Positions 41,715 to 51,209 of a stretch of 64,000 nt of DNA are shown piece by piece. The stretch lies in NCBI RefSeq assembly GCF_002814235.1, contig NZ_PHSU01000004.1, positions 248,001 through 312,000 on the forward strand, written 5' to 3'. The stretch's first letter is position 1, and every line of letters starts with the position of its first letter. Below the pieces are notes generated by a model. It did no database searches, was not told where the DNA came from, and saw only the letters and a list, made by a program, of their open reading frames with translations. The translations under genes and the position numbers were made by a program. The stretch is from Pseudomonas sp. QS1027. Its GTDB lineage: Bacteria; Pseudomonadota; Gammaproteobacteria; Pseudomonadales; Pseudomonadaceae.

Positions 41715-44700
41715 ATGACTGCTGCCGACGTATTTCCCCTGTCCGCCGCTCAACGTGACATCTGGTTGGACCAGATCAGCCGAGGCGACTCGCCGCTCTA
41801 CAACATTGGCGGCTACGCGGAACTCGCCGGGCCCGTGAATCGGACGCTGCTGCAGCGAGCCGTGGAGCAGTTGGTGGCCGCCCATGATGGGTTGCGCACC
41901 GTGTTGCTGCCGGGGGCCGGGGCGGACGGCTTGCCGCTCCAGACCTTCGCGGCCACCTTGCCGGTGCCCTTTCCGGTGCACGATCTGCGGGATCACCCCG
42001 AACCGCTCAACACCGCCCTGATGCTGATTCGCGAGCAGATGCAACGCCCCTTTGCCCTGGATGGAAGCCCGCTGGTGAGCTTCTCGTTGTTCTGCCTTGC
42101 CCCGGACCAGCACTGGCTGGCCATTCACGCCCATCATCTGAGTCTCGACGGCTGGGGCTTCGGGCAACTGCTCAAGGCACTGGGTGAGCATTACACGGCA
42201 TTGGCCGAGGGTGATGCTGTCGAGATCAAGGGCTCGTCCTACGCCGAGTTCATCGAGGACGACGCACGCTACCAGGCCTCCACCCGCTATGCCCGGGACC
42301 AGGCCTACTGGCTGGACAAGTACCGCCATCTGCCGGAGCCGCTGTTGGCGCCGCGTTACCACAACCGCCGCGTGACCGACCCGGCACCGTCCCACACCTG
42401 GGTACAGGCCTTTCCAGCCGCGCTGCACACCCGCATGCAGCAGTTCGCCGAACGCTGCGGCGGCTCGGCATTTCATGTGCTGCTGGTGGCCTTGCACGTC
42501 TACTTCACCCGCACCGCGCAGCGCGACGACTGGGTTGTCGGCCTGCCGTTGCTCAACCGTGGCGGCGCACGTTTCAAGGCGACCCTGGGCCACTTCGCCC
42601 AGGTCAGCGCGGTGCGCATGGCGTTCGCCGAGGGGCTGACGTTCGAGGCGCTGGTCGCCGAGGTACGCGACACCCTCAAGCGCGATTTCCGTCACCAGCG
42701 TTTTCCCTTGAACGAGCTGAATCGTAGCCTGGAGCTGTCCCGTGAGGCGCGCGCGCAGCTGTTCGAAGTGTCGGTGTCCTATGAACAGGATGACCATGAC
42801 TACCGCTACGGCGAGGCCCGGGCGCATGCGGTGAAGGTCTCCAATGGTTATGAGGCCACGCCCCTTGCCGTGCATTTGCGCAGCAACCGCTACAACGACA
42901 AGGCCTGGTTGCACCTGGTCCATCATCGCGCCTGGTTCGATACGGCCGAGGTCGAGGCCCTGGCCGGGCGGGTGCTGCAAGTACTGGAGCAAGGCCTCGA
43001 AAACCCGGGCCTGCGGGTGAAGGAATTCGACCTGCTCACGCCTGTCGAACGCCGGCAGATGAACCGCTGGAACGACACCGGCGTGGCCTTTGCCGGTGCG
43101 CAGATGATCCACCCGCGCATCGAGGCCCAGGCCCGAACACGCCCGGACGCCGTGGCGGCGATGCACCAGGGAAGAAGCCTGACCTACGGGGAACTCAATC
43201 GTCGAGCCAATGGCTTGGCGCAATGCCTGATCGAACTGGGTGTGCGCCCTGAAGACCGTGTCGCCATCGTGGCCCGTCGCGGCCTGGAGACCCTGGTGGG
43301 TCTGCTGGCGATTCTCAAGGCCGGTGCAGCCTATGTGCCCATCGACCCGGCTCATCCGCGCGAGCGCCTGGCCTATCTGCTGGACGACAGCGCACCCGCC
43401 GTGCTGCTGACCCAGGCGGCCCTGGTTGATCGCCTGCCACCTGTTGTCGTGCCGCTGATTGAACTGGATCGTTGCGACTGGGGCCACGCGCCCAAGGGCA
43501 ATCCCCAGGTCGCGGGCCTGGCTAGCCACAACCTCGCGTACGTGATCTACACCTCGGGTTCCACGGGGCAGCCGAAGGGCGTGATGGTGGAGCACCGCAT
43601 GCTCGCCAATCTGGTCGACTGGCATTGCGATGCCTTCGCGCTAGGCGAGGGCGGACACGCCTCCTGCCTGGCCGGATTCGGTTTCGACGCCATGGCCTGG
43701 GAAGTCTGGCCGACCTTGTGCGCCGGTGCGACCCTGCACCTGGCACCGACCCAGGACAGCGGCGAAGATATCGATGCCTTGCTGCGCTGGTGGCGTGCGC
43801 AGCCGCTGGACGTCAGCTTCCTGCCCACTCCCGTGGCCGAATACGCCTTCAGCCAGGCCGAGGAACACCCGACCCTGCGCACCTTGCTGATCGGCGGTGA
43901 TCGCCTGCGCCAGTTCGCTCGCAACCGCCGCTATGGGGTGGTGAACAATTACGGCCCGACCGAAAGTACCGTGGTCGCTACCTCGGGACAGGTGCTGGCC
44001 GATGGGGTTTTGCATATCGGCGGGCCGATCGCCAATACCCAGGTTCATGTGCTCGACGAGCAGCTACAGCCGGTGCCGGTGGGAGTGATCGGCGAGTTGT
44101 ATATCGGCGGCGCGGGTGTCGCCCGTGGCTACCTGAACCGGCCGCAACTGACCGAGGAACGCTTCGTCGCCGACCCCTTCAGTCGCGAACCGCAGGCGCG
44201 GATGTATCGCAGCGGCGACCTGGTGCGCTGGAATGCCGACGGCACCCTGGACTACCTGGGGCGCAACGACGACCAGGTGAAAATCCGTGGCGTGCGCATC
44301 GAGTTGGGCGAGATCGAAGCGGTCCTCGCCGACCAGCCCGGGGTGAAGGACGCGGTGGTGCTGGTGCGGGATGAATACCTGCTGGCCTGGTTCACCGAAG
44401 CCTCTGCGCTGGACCCGGAGGTGCTGCGCCAGGCCCTGCGGGCCCGTCTGCCAGGCTACATGGTGCCGCGGGCGTTCACGCGCCTGGCCGCTTTGCCGCT
44501 GACCAGTCATGGCAAGCTTGACCGTCGTGCGTTGCCGGACCCGGATCCCGCTGCGCTGCTGGGGCGCGTCTACGAGGCGCCGCAAGGCGAGGTGGAAATC
44601 GCCATGGCCGCCATCTGGGCGCAGGTGCTGGGTGTGGCGCGGGTCGGGCGGCATGACAACTTCTTCGAGCTTGGCGGTCATTCGTTATTGGCGGTGAACC

Positions 44701-47700
44701 TGGTGGCGCGTCTGCGCGAGGCTGGGCTCAAGGCCGATGTACATGTGCTGCTCGGCCAACCGACCTTGGCGGCCCTGGCGGCATGCGGGGACAATGGCCA
44801 GGAGGTGGCGGTGCCGGCCAACCGGATAGCGGCCGATTGCACACGGATCACGCCAGACCTGTTGAGCCTGGTCCAGCTCGATCAGGCCGCCATCGACCGT
44901 ATTGTCGCCAGCGTGCCCGGTGGCGTCGCCAATGTGCAGGAAATCTACCCGCTGGCGCCGCTGCAGGAAGGGATTCTCTATCATCACCTGAGTGCCGGGC
45001 AGGGCGACCCGTACCTGTTGCAGTGGCGTCTGGCGTTCGACAGCGTGGAGCGTCTGCAAGCCTGGGCCGGTGCTCTGCAGCAGGTGATCGATCGCCACGA
45101 CATCCTGCGTACCAGCGTGGTCTGGGAGGGGCTGGAAAAACCGCAGCAGGTGGTCTGGCGCAAGGCCGAGCTGGCGGTGCAGGCCATCAGCTTCGACGCT
45201 GGCGATGGGTCCGTCAGCGTCGTTGAGCGTCTGCGCCAGCGCTTCGACGCCCGCCAGTATCGTCTCGACCTGTCCCAGGCGCCGCTGATGCGCCTGGTGT
45301 ATGCCCACGACCCGATCAATCGCCAGGTGATCGCCTTCCTGTTGTTCCATCACCTGGTGCTGGATAACACCGCGATGGAGGTGGTCAGCCGTGAGATGCA
45401 AGCCTTGCTGTTCGACCAGCAGGCGGACCTGGGCGCGCCGGTGCCTTACCGCAACTATGTGGCCCAGGTACTGCTCGGCAACGACGGGGCCAGCCATGAA
45501 GGGTTTTTCAGCGAAATGCTTGGCGATGTCGACGAGCCGACCTTGCCCCTCGGCGTACAGGATGTGCGCGGCGATGGTCGCGATATTGAAGAGGCCCGTC
45601 GCCTGCTCGATAGCGACCTCGCCCTGCGCGTGCGGGAACAGGCGCGTCACCTGGGCGTCAGCGCCGCCAGCCTGATGCACCTGGCGTGGGCGCGGGTGCT
45701 GGGCGTGCTCGCCAACCGCCAGGATGTGGTGTTCGGCACGGTCCTGTTGGGACGCATGCAAAGCGGCGAGGGCGCTGATCGAGCCCTTGGCGTGTTTATC
45801 AATACCTTGCCGTTGCGGGTCGATACCGCCACAGGCGTGCGCGAGGCGCTGAAGGCTGTGCATGGGCGGCTGTCGGCCTTGCTTGCCCATGAGCATGCCT
45901 CGCTGGCGCTGGCCCAACGTTGCAGTGGCGTGTTGGCGGCGTCGCCGCTGTTCAGCGCCTTGCTCAATTATCGTCACAGCGCCGCCGTAAAGCCGCGTGA
46001 TGGTCAAGGCCTGTGGCAGGGCGTGCGGGTGCTCGGCGGCGAGGTGCGCAGCAACTATCCGCTGACGCTGAGCGTCGACGACCTGGGCGAAGATTTCGAT
46101 CTGCAGGTGCTGGCCTTGGAAGGCATCGGTGCCGAGCGCGTCGCCGGCTGGATGCACAACACGCTGGCGCAGATGGTCCAGGCCCTGGAACGGGCGTCGC
46201 CGGTAGCGCTGGATACGCTGTCGATTCTGGGCGCGGAGGAGCGCCGACAGGTGCTGGTGGACTTCAATGCCACGGCGCAAGCCTTCCCCCGGGGCCAGAC
46301 CGTGCATGCCCTGGTCGAGGCCCGGGCCGCCCGTTCGCCGCAGGCACCTGCGGTGGTCCAGGGCGGGCAAGTCCTGACCTGCGCCGAGCTCAACCAGCGC
46401 GCCAACCGCCTGGCGCATCACCTGATCGGTCTCGGCGTGAAGCCGGACGAGCGAGTCGCCTTGTGTCTGCACCGGGGGATGGAGCGCCTGGTCGGTCTGT
46501 TGGCGGTGCTCAAGGCCGGTGCCGCCTATGTGCCGGTGGACCCGGCCTATCCGGCCGAGCGCATCGCCTATCTGCTACAGGACAGCGCGCCACGGGTGGT
46601 ACTGGCCGAGGGCGCGACCCTCGATCTGGTCGGTGATGTTCCTCGGGTGGACCTGGACCAGGATGCCTGGCATCACGAGTCGGACAGCAACCCAGAGGTA
46701 CCCGGTCTGCACGACGGCCATCTGGCCTATGTCATCTACACCTCCGGGTCCACCGGCCAGCCCAAGGGCGTGATGGTCGAGCATCGTACCCTCAACAACC
46801 TGGTGCACTGGCACGCCCAGGCGTTCGACTTGCGCGCCGGCAGCCACACTTCCAGCATCGCCGGCTTCGGTTTCGACGCCATGGCCTGGGAGGTCTGGCC
46901 GGCCCTCTGTGCCGGGGCCGTGCTGCATCTGCCGCCGGTCGAGGTCGGCAACGATCAGATCGATGCGTTGCTCGACTGGTGGCTGGCGCAGCCGCTGCAG
47001 GTCAGTTTCCTGCCCACCCCGGTGGCCGAGCAGGCCTTCAGGCGAACGCACCAGCACCCGACCCTGCGAACCCTGCTGATTGGCGGCGACCGTCTGCGCC
47101 AGTTCGATCGCGAGCCGGGTTTTGCCGTGATCAACAACTATGGCCCCACCGAGACCACGGTGGTTGCCACCTCTGGACGGGTGCGCGTGGGGGGCTCGCT
47201 GCCTATCGGCGCGCCGATCGCCAACACCTGCAACTATGTGCTGGACGAGCAACGCCAGCCCGTGCCGGTGGGCGTGATCGGCGAGCTGTATATCGGCGGC
47301 GCGGGTGTCGCCCGTGGTTACCTGAATCGGCCGCAACTGACCGGGGAGAGCTTTGTCAGCGATCCGTTCAGCAGCGAACCGCAGGCGCGGATGTATCGCA
47401 GCGGCGACCTGGTGCGCTGGAACGCCGACGGCACCCTGGATTACCTGGGGCGCAACGACGACCAGGTGAAGATTCGTGGCATGCGCATCGAATTGGGCGA
47501 GATCGAGGCGGTCCTTGCCAGCCAGCCTGGGGTGAAGGACGCGGTGGTGCTGGTGCGTGGTGAGCGCTTGCTGGCCTGGTTCACGGAAACCTTTGCCGTG
47601 GACCCTGACACGCTGCGCCAGGCCCTGCGGACCCGTTTGCCAGGTTATATGGTGCCGCTGGCCTTCACGCGCTTGGAGACTTTGCCCCTGACCAGCCACG

Positions 47701-50700
47701 GCAAGCTCGACCGTCGAGCCTTGCCGGACCCGGATCCCGCCGCTCTGGCCGGGCACGTCTACGAGGCCCCGCAAGGTGAGGTGGAGGTCCTTATGGCCGG
47801 GCTCTGGGCGCAGGTGCTGGGCGTGGAGCGGGTAGGGCGACACGATAACTTCTTCGAGCTGGGCGGCCATTCGTTGCTGGCGGTCAGCCTGGCCGAGCGA
47901 CTGCGCAACGCCGGTTTGAATGTGGACGTCCGGGTGCTGCTGGGCCAGTCGACCGTGGCCGCTTTGGCGGCTTCCGTCGGCAAGGGCCGCGAGGTCGTGG
48001 TGCCGCCCAACCGGATACCGAGCGGCTGCACGCGGATCACCCCCGACCTGTTGAGCCTGTCCCGTCTCGACCAGGCGGCCATCGACCGTATTGTGGCCAC
48101 AGTGCCGGGTGGTGCCGCGAATGTGCAGGATATCTACCCGCTGGCGCCGTTGCAGGAAGGCATTCTCTATCACCACCTGACGGCCGAGCAGGGCGATCCA
48201 TACCTGCTGCAGTTGCGCATGACCTTCGACAGCCTGGAGCGTCTGCAGACGTTGGCCGAGGCTTTGCGCAAGGTGGTCGCGCGCCATGACAGCCTGCGTA
48301 CCGCCGTACTCTGGGATGGCCTGGAAAACCCGCAGCAGGTGGTCTGGCGCGAGGCCGAACTGCTTGTCGACGAGGTCCCTCTCGCGCAGATCGACGCCGA
48401 AGCCGACTCGGCCCGCATGGACCTCAGCCGGGCACCGTTGATCCGTCTGGTTTACAGCCACGACCCTGGCAGCGCGCGTCTTTCGGCTGCGCTGCAGTTC
48501 CACCATATCGTCGTCGATGCCACGGCCCTGGAAGTGATGCGCGAGGAGATGCTTGCCGACCTGCGAGGCGAGCCCGCTCCTACCCGGCCCGCCGTGCCTT
48601 ACCGCAACTATGTGGCCCAGGCGCGCCTGGGTGTCAGCGAGGCGGAGCACGAAGCGTTCTTCCGCGAGCAACTGGGCGATATCGACGAGCCGACCCTGCC
48701 GTTTGGCCTGCGCGATGTCCAGGGCGATGGGCGCTTTATCGAAGAGGCCCAGCAGGCACTGTCTGACGATTTGATGCAGCGCTTGGGCAGTCAGGCGCGG
48801 CAACTGGGTGTCAGTGTCGCCAGCCTGTTTCACCTGGCCTGGGCCCGTGTGCTGTCAGCCGCCACCGGTAATGACCGCGTGGTGTTCGGCACGGTGCTGC
48901 TCGGTCGCCTGCAAGGGGGGGCTGGTGCCGATCGTGGCATGGGTATGTTTATCAATACCCTGCCGCTGCGGGTCGACCTGGGCACTACCGGTGTACGCGA
49001 AGGGGCACGTGCTACCCACGCCCGTCTCGCGGCGCTGCTCGGCCATGAGCATGCCTCCCTGGCCCTGGCCCAGCGTTGGAGCGGCGTGGCCGCGCCGTTG
49101 CCGCTGTTCAGCGCCATGCTCAACTATCGGCACAGCGCGGGGCAGGCCAGGCAGGATGCGCAGCGTGAAGCCTGGCGCGGCCTGGAAATCCTGGCCAGTG
49201 AAAAGCACACCAACTATCCGCTTGGCCTCAACGTCGATGACTTTGGCGATAAATTCCGCCTGACCGTCATGGCCCCGCCCCAGGTCGGTGCCCGGCGTGT
49301 CTGTGGTTATGTGCAGCAGGTGCTGGTTGGCCTGGTCGAGGCCCTTGAAAAGCGTCCCGACTTGCCGCTGCAGCGGTTGCCGGTGCTGGACGCCGAGGAG
49401 CGTCAGCGGGTGCTGGTGGGGTTCAACGCCACCACGGTCGAACACGATCTGGAGCACACTCTCCACGGTCTTTTCGAGACCCAGGTTGCACGTACGCCGC
49501 AGGCTGTGGCGCTGCGGGCCGAAGGTGCGCAACTGAGCTATCAACAACTCAACGAACAGGCCAACGGCCTGGCCCATCATCTGATCGGCCTGGGGGTTCA
49601 GCCCGGCGACCGGGTGGCGATCTGCGTCGAGCGCGGCGTGTCCATGGTGGTCGGGCTGCTGGCCATCCTCAAGGCCGGTGGTGCCTATGTGCCGTTGGAC
49701 CCGGGCTATCCGCGCGAGCGTATCCACTACATGCTCGAGGACAGCGCGCCGGTGGTGGTACTGATGCAGGCCGCGACCCGTGAGCTGCTGGGTGAGGAGC
49801 GTGCGCTACAGGTCAATCTTGAGAGTGCCGCCTGGAGCCCGCAGCACATCGACAATCCGCGTATCGCCGAGCTGACCCCGCGTCACCTGGCGTATGTGAT
49901 TTACACCTCCGGTTCCACCGGCATGCCCAAGGGCGTGATGGTCGAGCACCGTGGAGTGGTCAACCTGGTGCACTGGACTTCGCGGTTGTGCCCGCCCACG
50001 CGGGGTGGCGCGTTGCTGCACAAGACCCCGATCAGCTTTGACGCTTCGGTCTGGGAACTGTTCTGGCCACTGTGCGCCGGCGTGCCGCTGGTGTTGAGCC
50101 GTCCGGATGGCCAGCTCGATCCGGCTTATCTGGTGCGGCTGATTCGCGAGCAGCAGGTCAGCGTGGTGCAGTTCGTGCCGGCCTTGCTCCAGGCCTTCCT
50201 CAACCTGGAGGAAAGTGCTGGCTGTGACGGCTTGAGCGATATCGTCTGCGGCGGTGGCGAGTTGAGCGTGGCGCTGGCCGAGCAGGTGCGCAAGCGTCTG
50301 CCCTCGGTGCGCCTGCACAATGTCTATGGGCCGACCGAGACCACGGTGGACTGCAGCGCCTGGACCCTGGAGCCCCACGAGCCGGTACCGCACACGGCAT
50401 TGCCCATCGGCCTGCCGATCAGCAACACCCGCCTGTATGTGCTGGACGCCTGCGACCAGCCAGTGCCGCTGGGTGTGAGCGGTCAGTTGCATATCGGTGG
50501 TGCCGGGGTGACCCGTGGCTACCTGAACCTGCCTGAACTGCAGGCCGAGCGTTTTATCGCCAGTCCCTTCGTCGCCGGCGACCGCTTGTACCGCAGCGGC
50601 GATCTGGTGCGCCAGCGGGCGGACGGCAACCTGGAGTTTCTGGGGCGTAACGACGATCAGTTTAAGCTCCATGGATTGCGTATCGAACCGGGCGAGATCG

Positions 50701-51209
50701 AGGCGTGCCTGACGCGCCAGCCGGATATCCAGCAGGCCGTGGTGCTGGTCCGCGACGATCAACCCGGTGGCCAGCGGCTGGTGGCCTACTACACGGGCAG
50801 GCTGCTGCCGGTCGAGGCTTTGCGTGACGCGCTGCGGGCGCAACTGCCGGACTACATGGTTCCGGCGCTGTATGTGCACCTCGAGGCGTTGCCCTTGAGT
50901 CCCAACGGCAAGCTGGATCGCAAGGCCTTGCCGGCACCGGATGCCGATGCCGTGCTGGCGCGGCCCTACGCGGCGCCGGAGGGCGAGATGGAAATCCTCC
51001 TGGCGCAACTCTGGGCCGAGATGCTCGGTCTCGAGCGGGTGGGGCGACACGACAACTTTTTCGAACTGGGCGGCCATTCGCTGCTGGCGGTCAGTCTTAC
51101 CGCGCGACTACGCCAGGAGGGCCTGGAGGCCAATGTCCGGGCGCTGTTCGAACAACCGACGCTGGCAGGCTACGCAGCTATCACAGAGAGCATGGAGATT
51201 ATCCTGTGA
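41715..51209 (+). CDS. syfA: Three-module lipopeptide synthetase, syringafactin SyfA-like (Leu-Leu-Gln)
   Basis: 3164 residues: Cstart(1-430)-A1-T1(S990)-C2-A2-T2(S2053)-C3-A3-T3(S3122). C1 has HHLSLDG and is the likely lipo-initiation domain. C2 and C3 begin with HHLSAGQGD and HHLTAEQGD, the extra motif HH(I/L)xxxxGD of dual condensation/epimerisation domains, and have HHxxxDN and HHxxxDA as core motifs. Binding-pocket residues: A1 and A2 DAWFLGNVV (Leu), A3 DAWQVGVVD (Gln most likely). Predicted product part: acyl-D-Leu-D-Leu-D-Gln, the D-Gln being set by the dual domain at the start of NRPS2. The order and the three-module size match SyfA of the syringafactin family. There is no thioesterase; the chain passes to NRPS2, whose GTG start overlaps the stop by 4 bp. 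Confidence 0.87.
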   Translation: MTAADVFPLSAAQRDIWLDQISRGDSPLYNIGGYAELAGPVNRTLLQRAVEQLVAAHDGLRTVLLPGAGADGLPLQTFAATLPVPFPVHDLRDHPEPLNTALMLIREQMQRPFALDGSPLVSFSLFCLAPDQHWLAIHAHHLSLDGWGFGQLLKALGEHYTALAEGDAVEIKGSSYAEFIEDDARYQASTRYARDQAYWLDKYRHLPEPLLAPRYHNRRVTDPAPSHTWVQAFPAALHTRMQQFAERCGGSAFHVLLVALHVYFTRTAQRDDWVVGLPLLNRGGARFKATLGHFAQVSAVRMAFAEGLTFEALVAEVRDTLKRDFRHQRFPLNELNRSLELSREARAQLFEVSVSYEQDDHDYRYGEARAHAVKVSNGYEATPLAVHLRSNRYNDKAWLHLVHHRAWFDTAEVEALAGRVLQVLEQGLENPGLRVKEFDLLTPVERRQMNRWNDTGVAFAGAQMIHPRIEAQARTRPDAVAAMHQGRSLTYGELNRRANGLAQCLIELGVRPEDRVAIVARRGLETLVGLLAILKAGAAYVPIDPAHPRERLAYLLDDSAPAVLLTQAALVDRLPPVVVPLIELDRCDWGHAPKGNPQVAGLASHNLAYVIYTSGSTGQPKGVMVEHRMLANLVDWHCDAFALGEGGHASCLAGFGFDAMAWEVWPTLCAGATLHLAPTQDSGEDIDALLRWWRAQPLDVSFLPTPVAEYAFSQAEEHPTLRTLLIGGDRLRQFARNRRYGVVNNYGPTESTVVATSGQVLADGVLHIGGPIANTQVHVLDEQLQPVPVGVIGELYIGGAGVARGYLNRPQLTEERFVADPFSREPQARMYRSGDLVRWNADGTLDYLGRNDDQVKIRGVRIELGEIEAVLADQPGVKDAVVLVRDEYLLAWFTEASALDPEVLRQALRARLPGYMVPRAFTRLAALPLTSHGKLDRRALPDPDPAALLGRVYEAPQGEVEIAMAAIWAQVLGVARVGRHDNFFELGGHSLLAVNLVARLREAGLKADVHVLLGQPTLAALAACGDNGQEVAVPANRIAADCTRITPDLLSLVQLDQAAIDRIVASVPGGVANVQEIYPLAPLQEGILYHHLSAGQGDPYLLQWRLAFDSVERLQAWAGALQQVIDRHDILRTSVVWEGLEKPQQVVWRKAELAVQAISFDAGDGSVSVVERLRQRFDARQYRLDLSQAPLMRLVYAHDPINRQVIAFLLFHHLVLDNTAMEVVSREMQALLFDQQADLGAPVPYRNYVAQVLLGNDGASHEGFFSEMLGDVDEPTLPLGVQDVRGDGRDIEEARRLLDSDLALRVREQARHLGVSAASLMHLAWARVLGVLANRQDVVFGTVLLGRMQSGEGADRALGVFINTLPLRVDTATGVREALKAVHGRLSALLAHEHASLALAQRCSGVLAASPLFSALLNYRHSAAVKPRDGQGLWQGVRVLGGEVRSNYPLTLSVDDLGEDFDLQVLALEGIGAERVAGWMHNTLAQMVQALERASPVALDTLSILGAEERRQVLVDFNATAQAFPRGQTVHALVEARAARSPQAPAVVQGGQVLTCAELNQRANRLAHHLIGLGVKPDERVALCLHRGMERLVGLLAVLKAGAAYVPVDPAYPAERIAYLLQDSAPRVVLAEGATLDLVGDVPRVDLDQDAWHHESDSNPEVPGLHDGHLAYVIYTSGSTGQPKGVMVEHRTLNNLVHWHAQAFDLRAGSHTSSIAGFGFDAMAWEVWPALCAGAVLHLPPVEVGNDQIDALLDWWLAQPLQVSFLPTPVAEQAFRRTHQHPTLRTLLIGGDRLRQFDREPGFAVINNYGPTETTVVATSGRVRVGGSLPIGAPIANTCNYVLDEQRQPVPVGVIGELYIGGAGVARGYLNRPQLTGESFVSDPFSSEPQARMYRSGDLVRWNADGTLDYLGRNDDQVKIRGMRIELGEIEAVLASQPGVKDAVVLVRGERLLAWFTETFAVDPDTLRQALRTRLPGYMVPLAFTRLETLPLTSHGKLDRRALPDPDPAALAGHVYEAPQGEVEVLMAGLWAQVLGVERVGRHDNFFELGGHSLLAVSLAERLRNAGLNVDVRVLLGQSTVAALAASVGKGREVVVPPNRIPSGCTRITPDLLSLSRLDQAAIDRIVATVPGGAANVQDIYPLAPLQEGILYHHLTAEQGDPYLLQLRMTFDSLERLQTLAEALRKVVARHDSLRTAVLWDGLENPQQVVWREAELLVDEVPLAQIDAEADSARMDLSRAPLIRLVYSHDPGSARLSAALQFHHIVVDATALEVMREEMLADLRGEPAPTRPAVPYRNYVAQARLGVSEAEHEAFFREQLGDIDEPTLPFGLRDVQGDGRFIEEAQQALSDDLMQRLGSQARQLGVSVASLFHLAWARVLSAATGNDRVVFGTVLLGRLQGGAGADRGMGMFINTLPLRVDLGTTGVREGARATHARLAALLGHEHASLALAQRWSGVAAPLPLFSAMLNYRHSAGQARQDAQREAWRGLEILASEKHTNYPLGLNVDDFGDKFRLTVMAPPQVGARRVCGYVQQVLVGLVEALEKRPDLPLQRLPVLDAEERQRVLVGFNATTVEHDLEHTLHGLFETQVARTPQAVALRAEGAQLSYQQLNEQANGLAHHLIGLGVQPGDRVAICVERGVSMVVGLLAILKAGGAYVPLDPGYPRERIHYMLEDSAPVVVLMQAATRELLGEERALQVNLESAAWSPQHIDNPRIAELTPRHLAYVIYTSGSTGMPKGVMVEHRGVVNLVHWTSRLCPPTRGGALLHKTPISFDASVWELFWPLCAGVPLVLSRPDGQLDPAYLVRLIREQQVSVVQFVPALLQAFLNLEESAGCDGLSDIVCGGGELSVALAEQVRKRLPSVRLHNVYGPTETTVDCSAWTLEPHEPVPHTALPIGLPISNTRLYVLDACDQPVPLGVSGQLHIGGAGVTRGYLNLPELQAERFIASPFVAGDRLYRSGDLVRQRADGNLEFLGRNDDQFKLHGLRIEPGEIEACLTRQPDIQQAVVLVRDDQPGGQRLVAYYTGRLLPVEALRDALRAQLPDYMVPALYVHLEALPLSPNGKLDRKALPAPDADAVLARPYAAPEGEMEILLAQLWAEMLGLERVGRHDNFFELGGHSLLAVSLTARLRQEGLEANVRALFEQPTLAGYAAITESMEIIL

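Noticed and set aside
46575..48833. Minus-strand open frame of 752 codons inside NRPS1
   Set aside because: It is an antisense shadow of A2-T2-C3 with low-complexity Gln/His composition and no domain.
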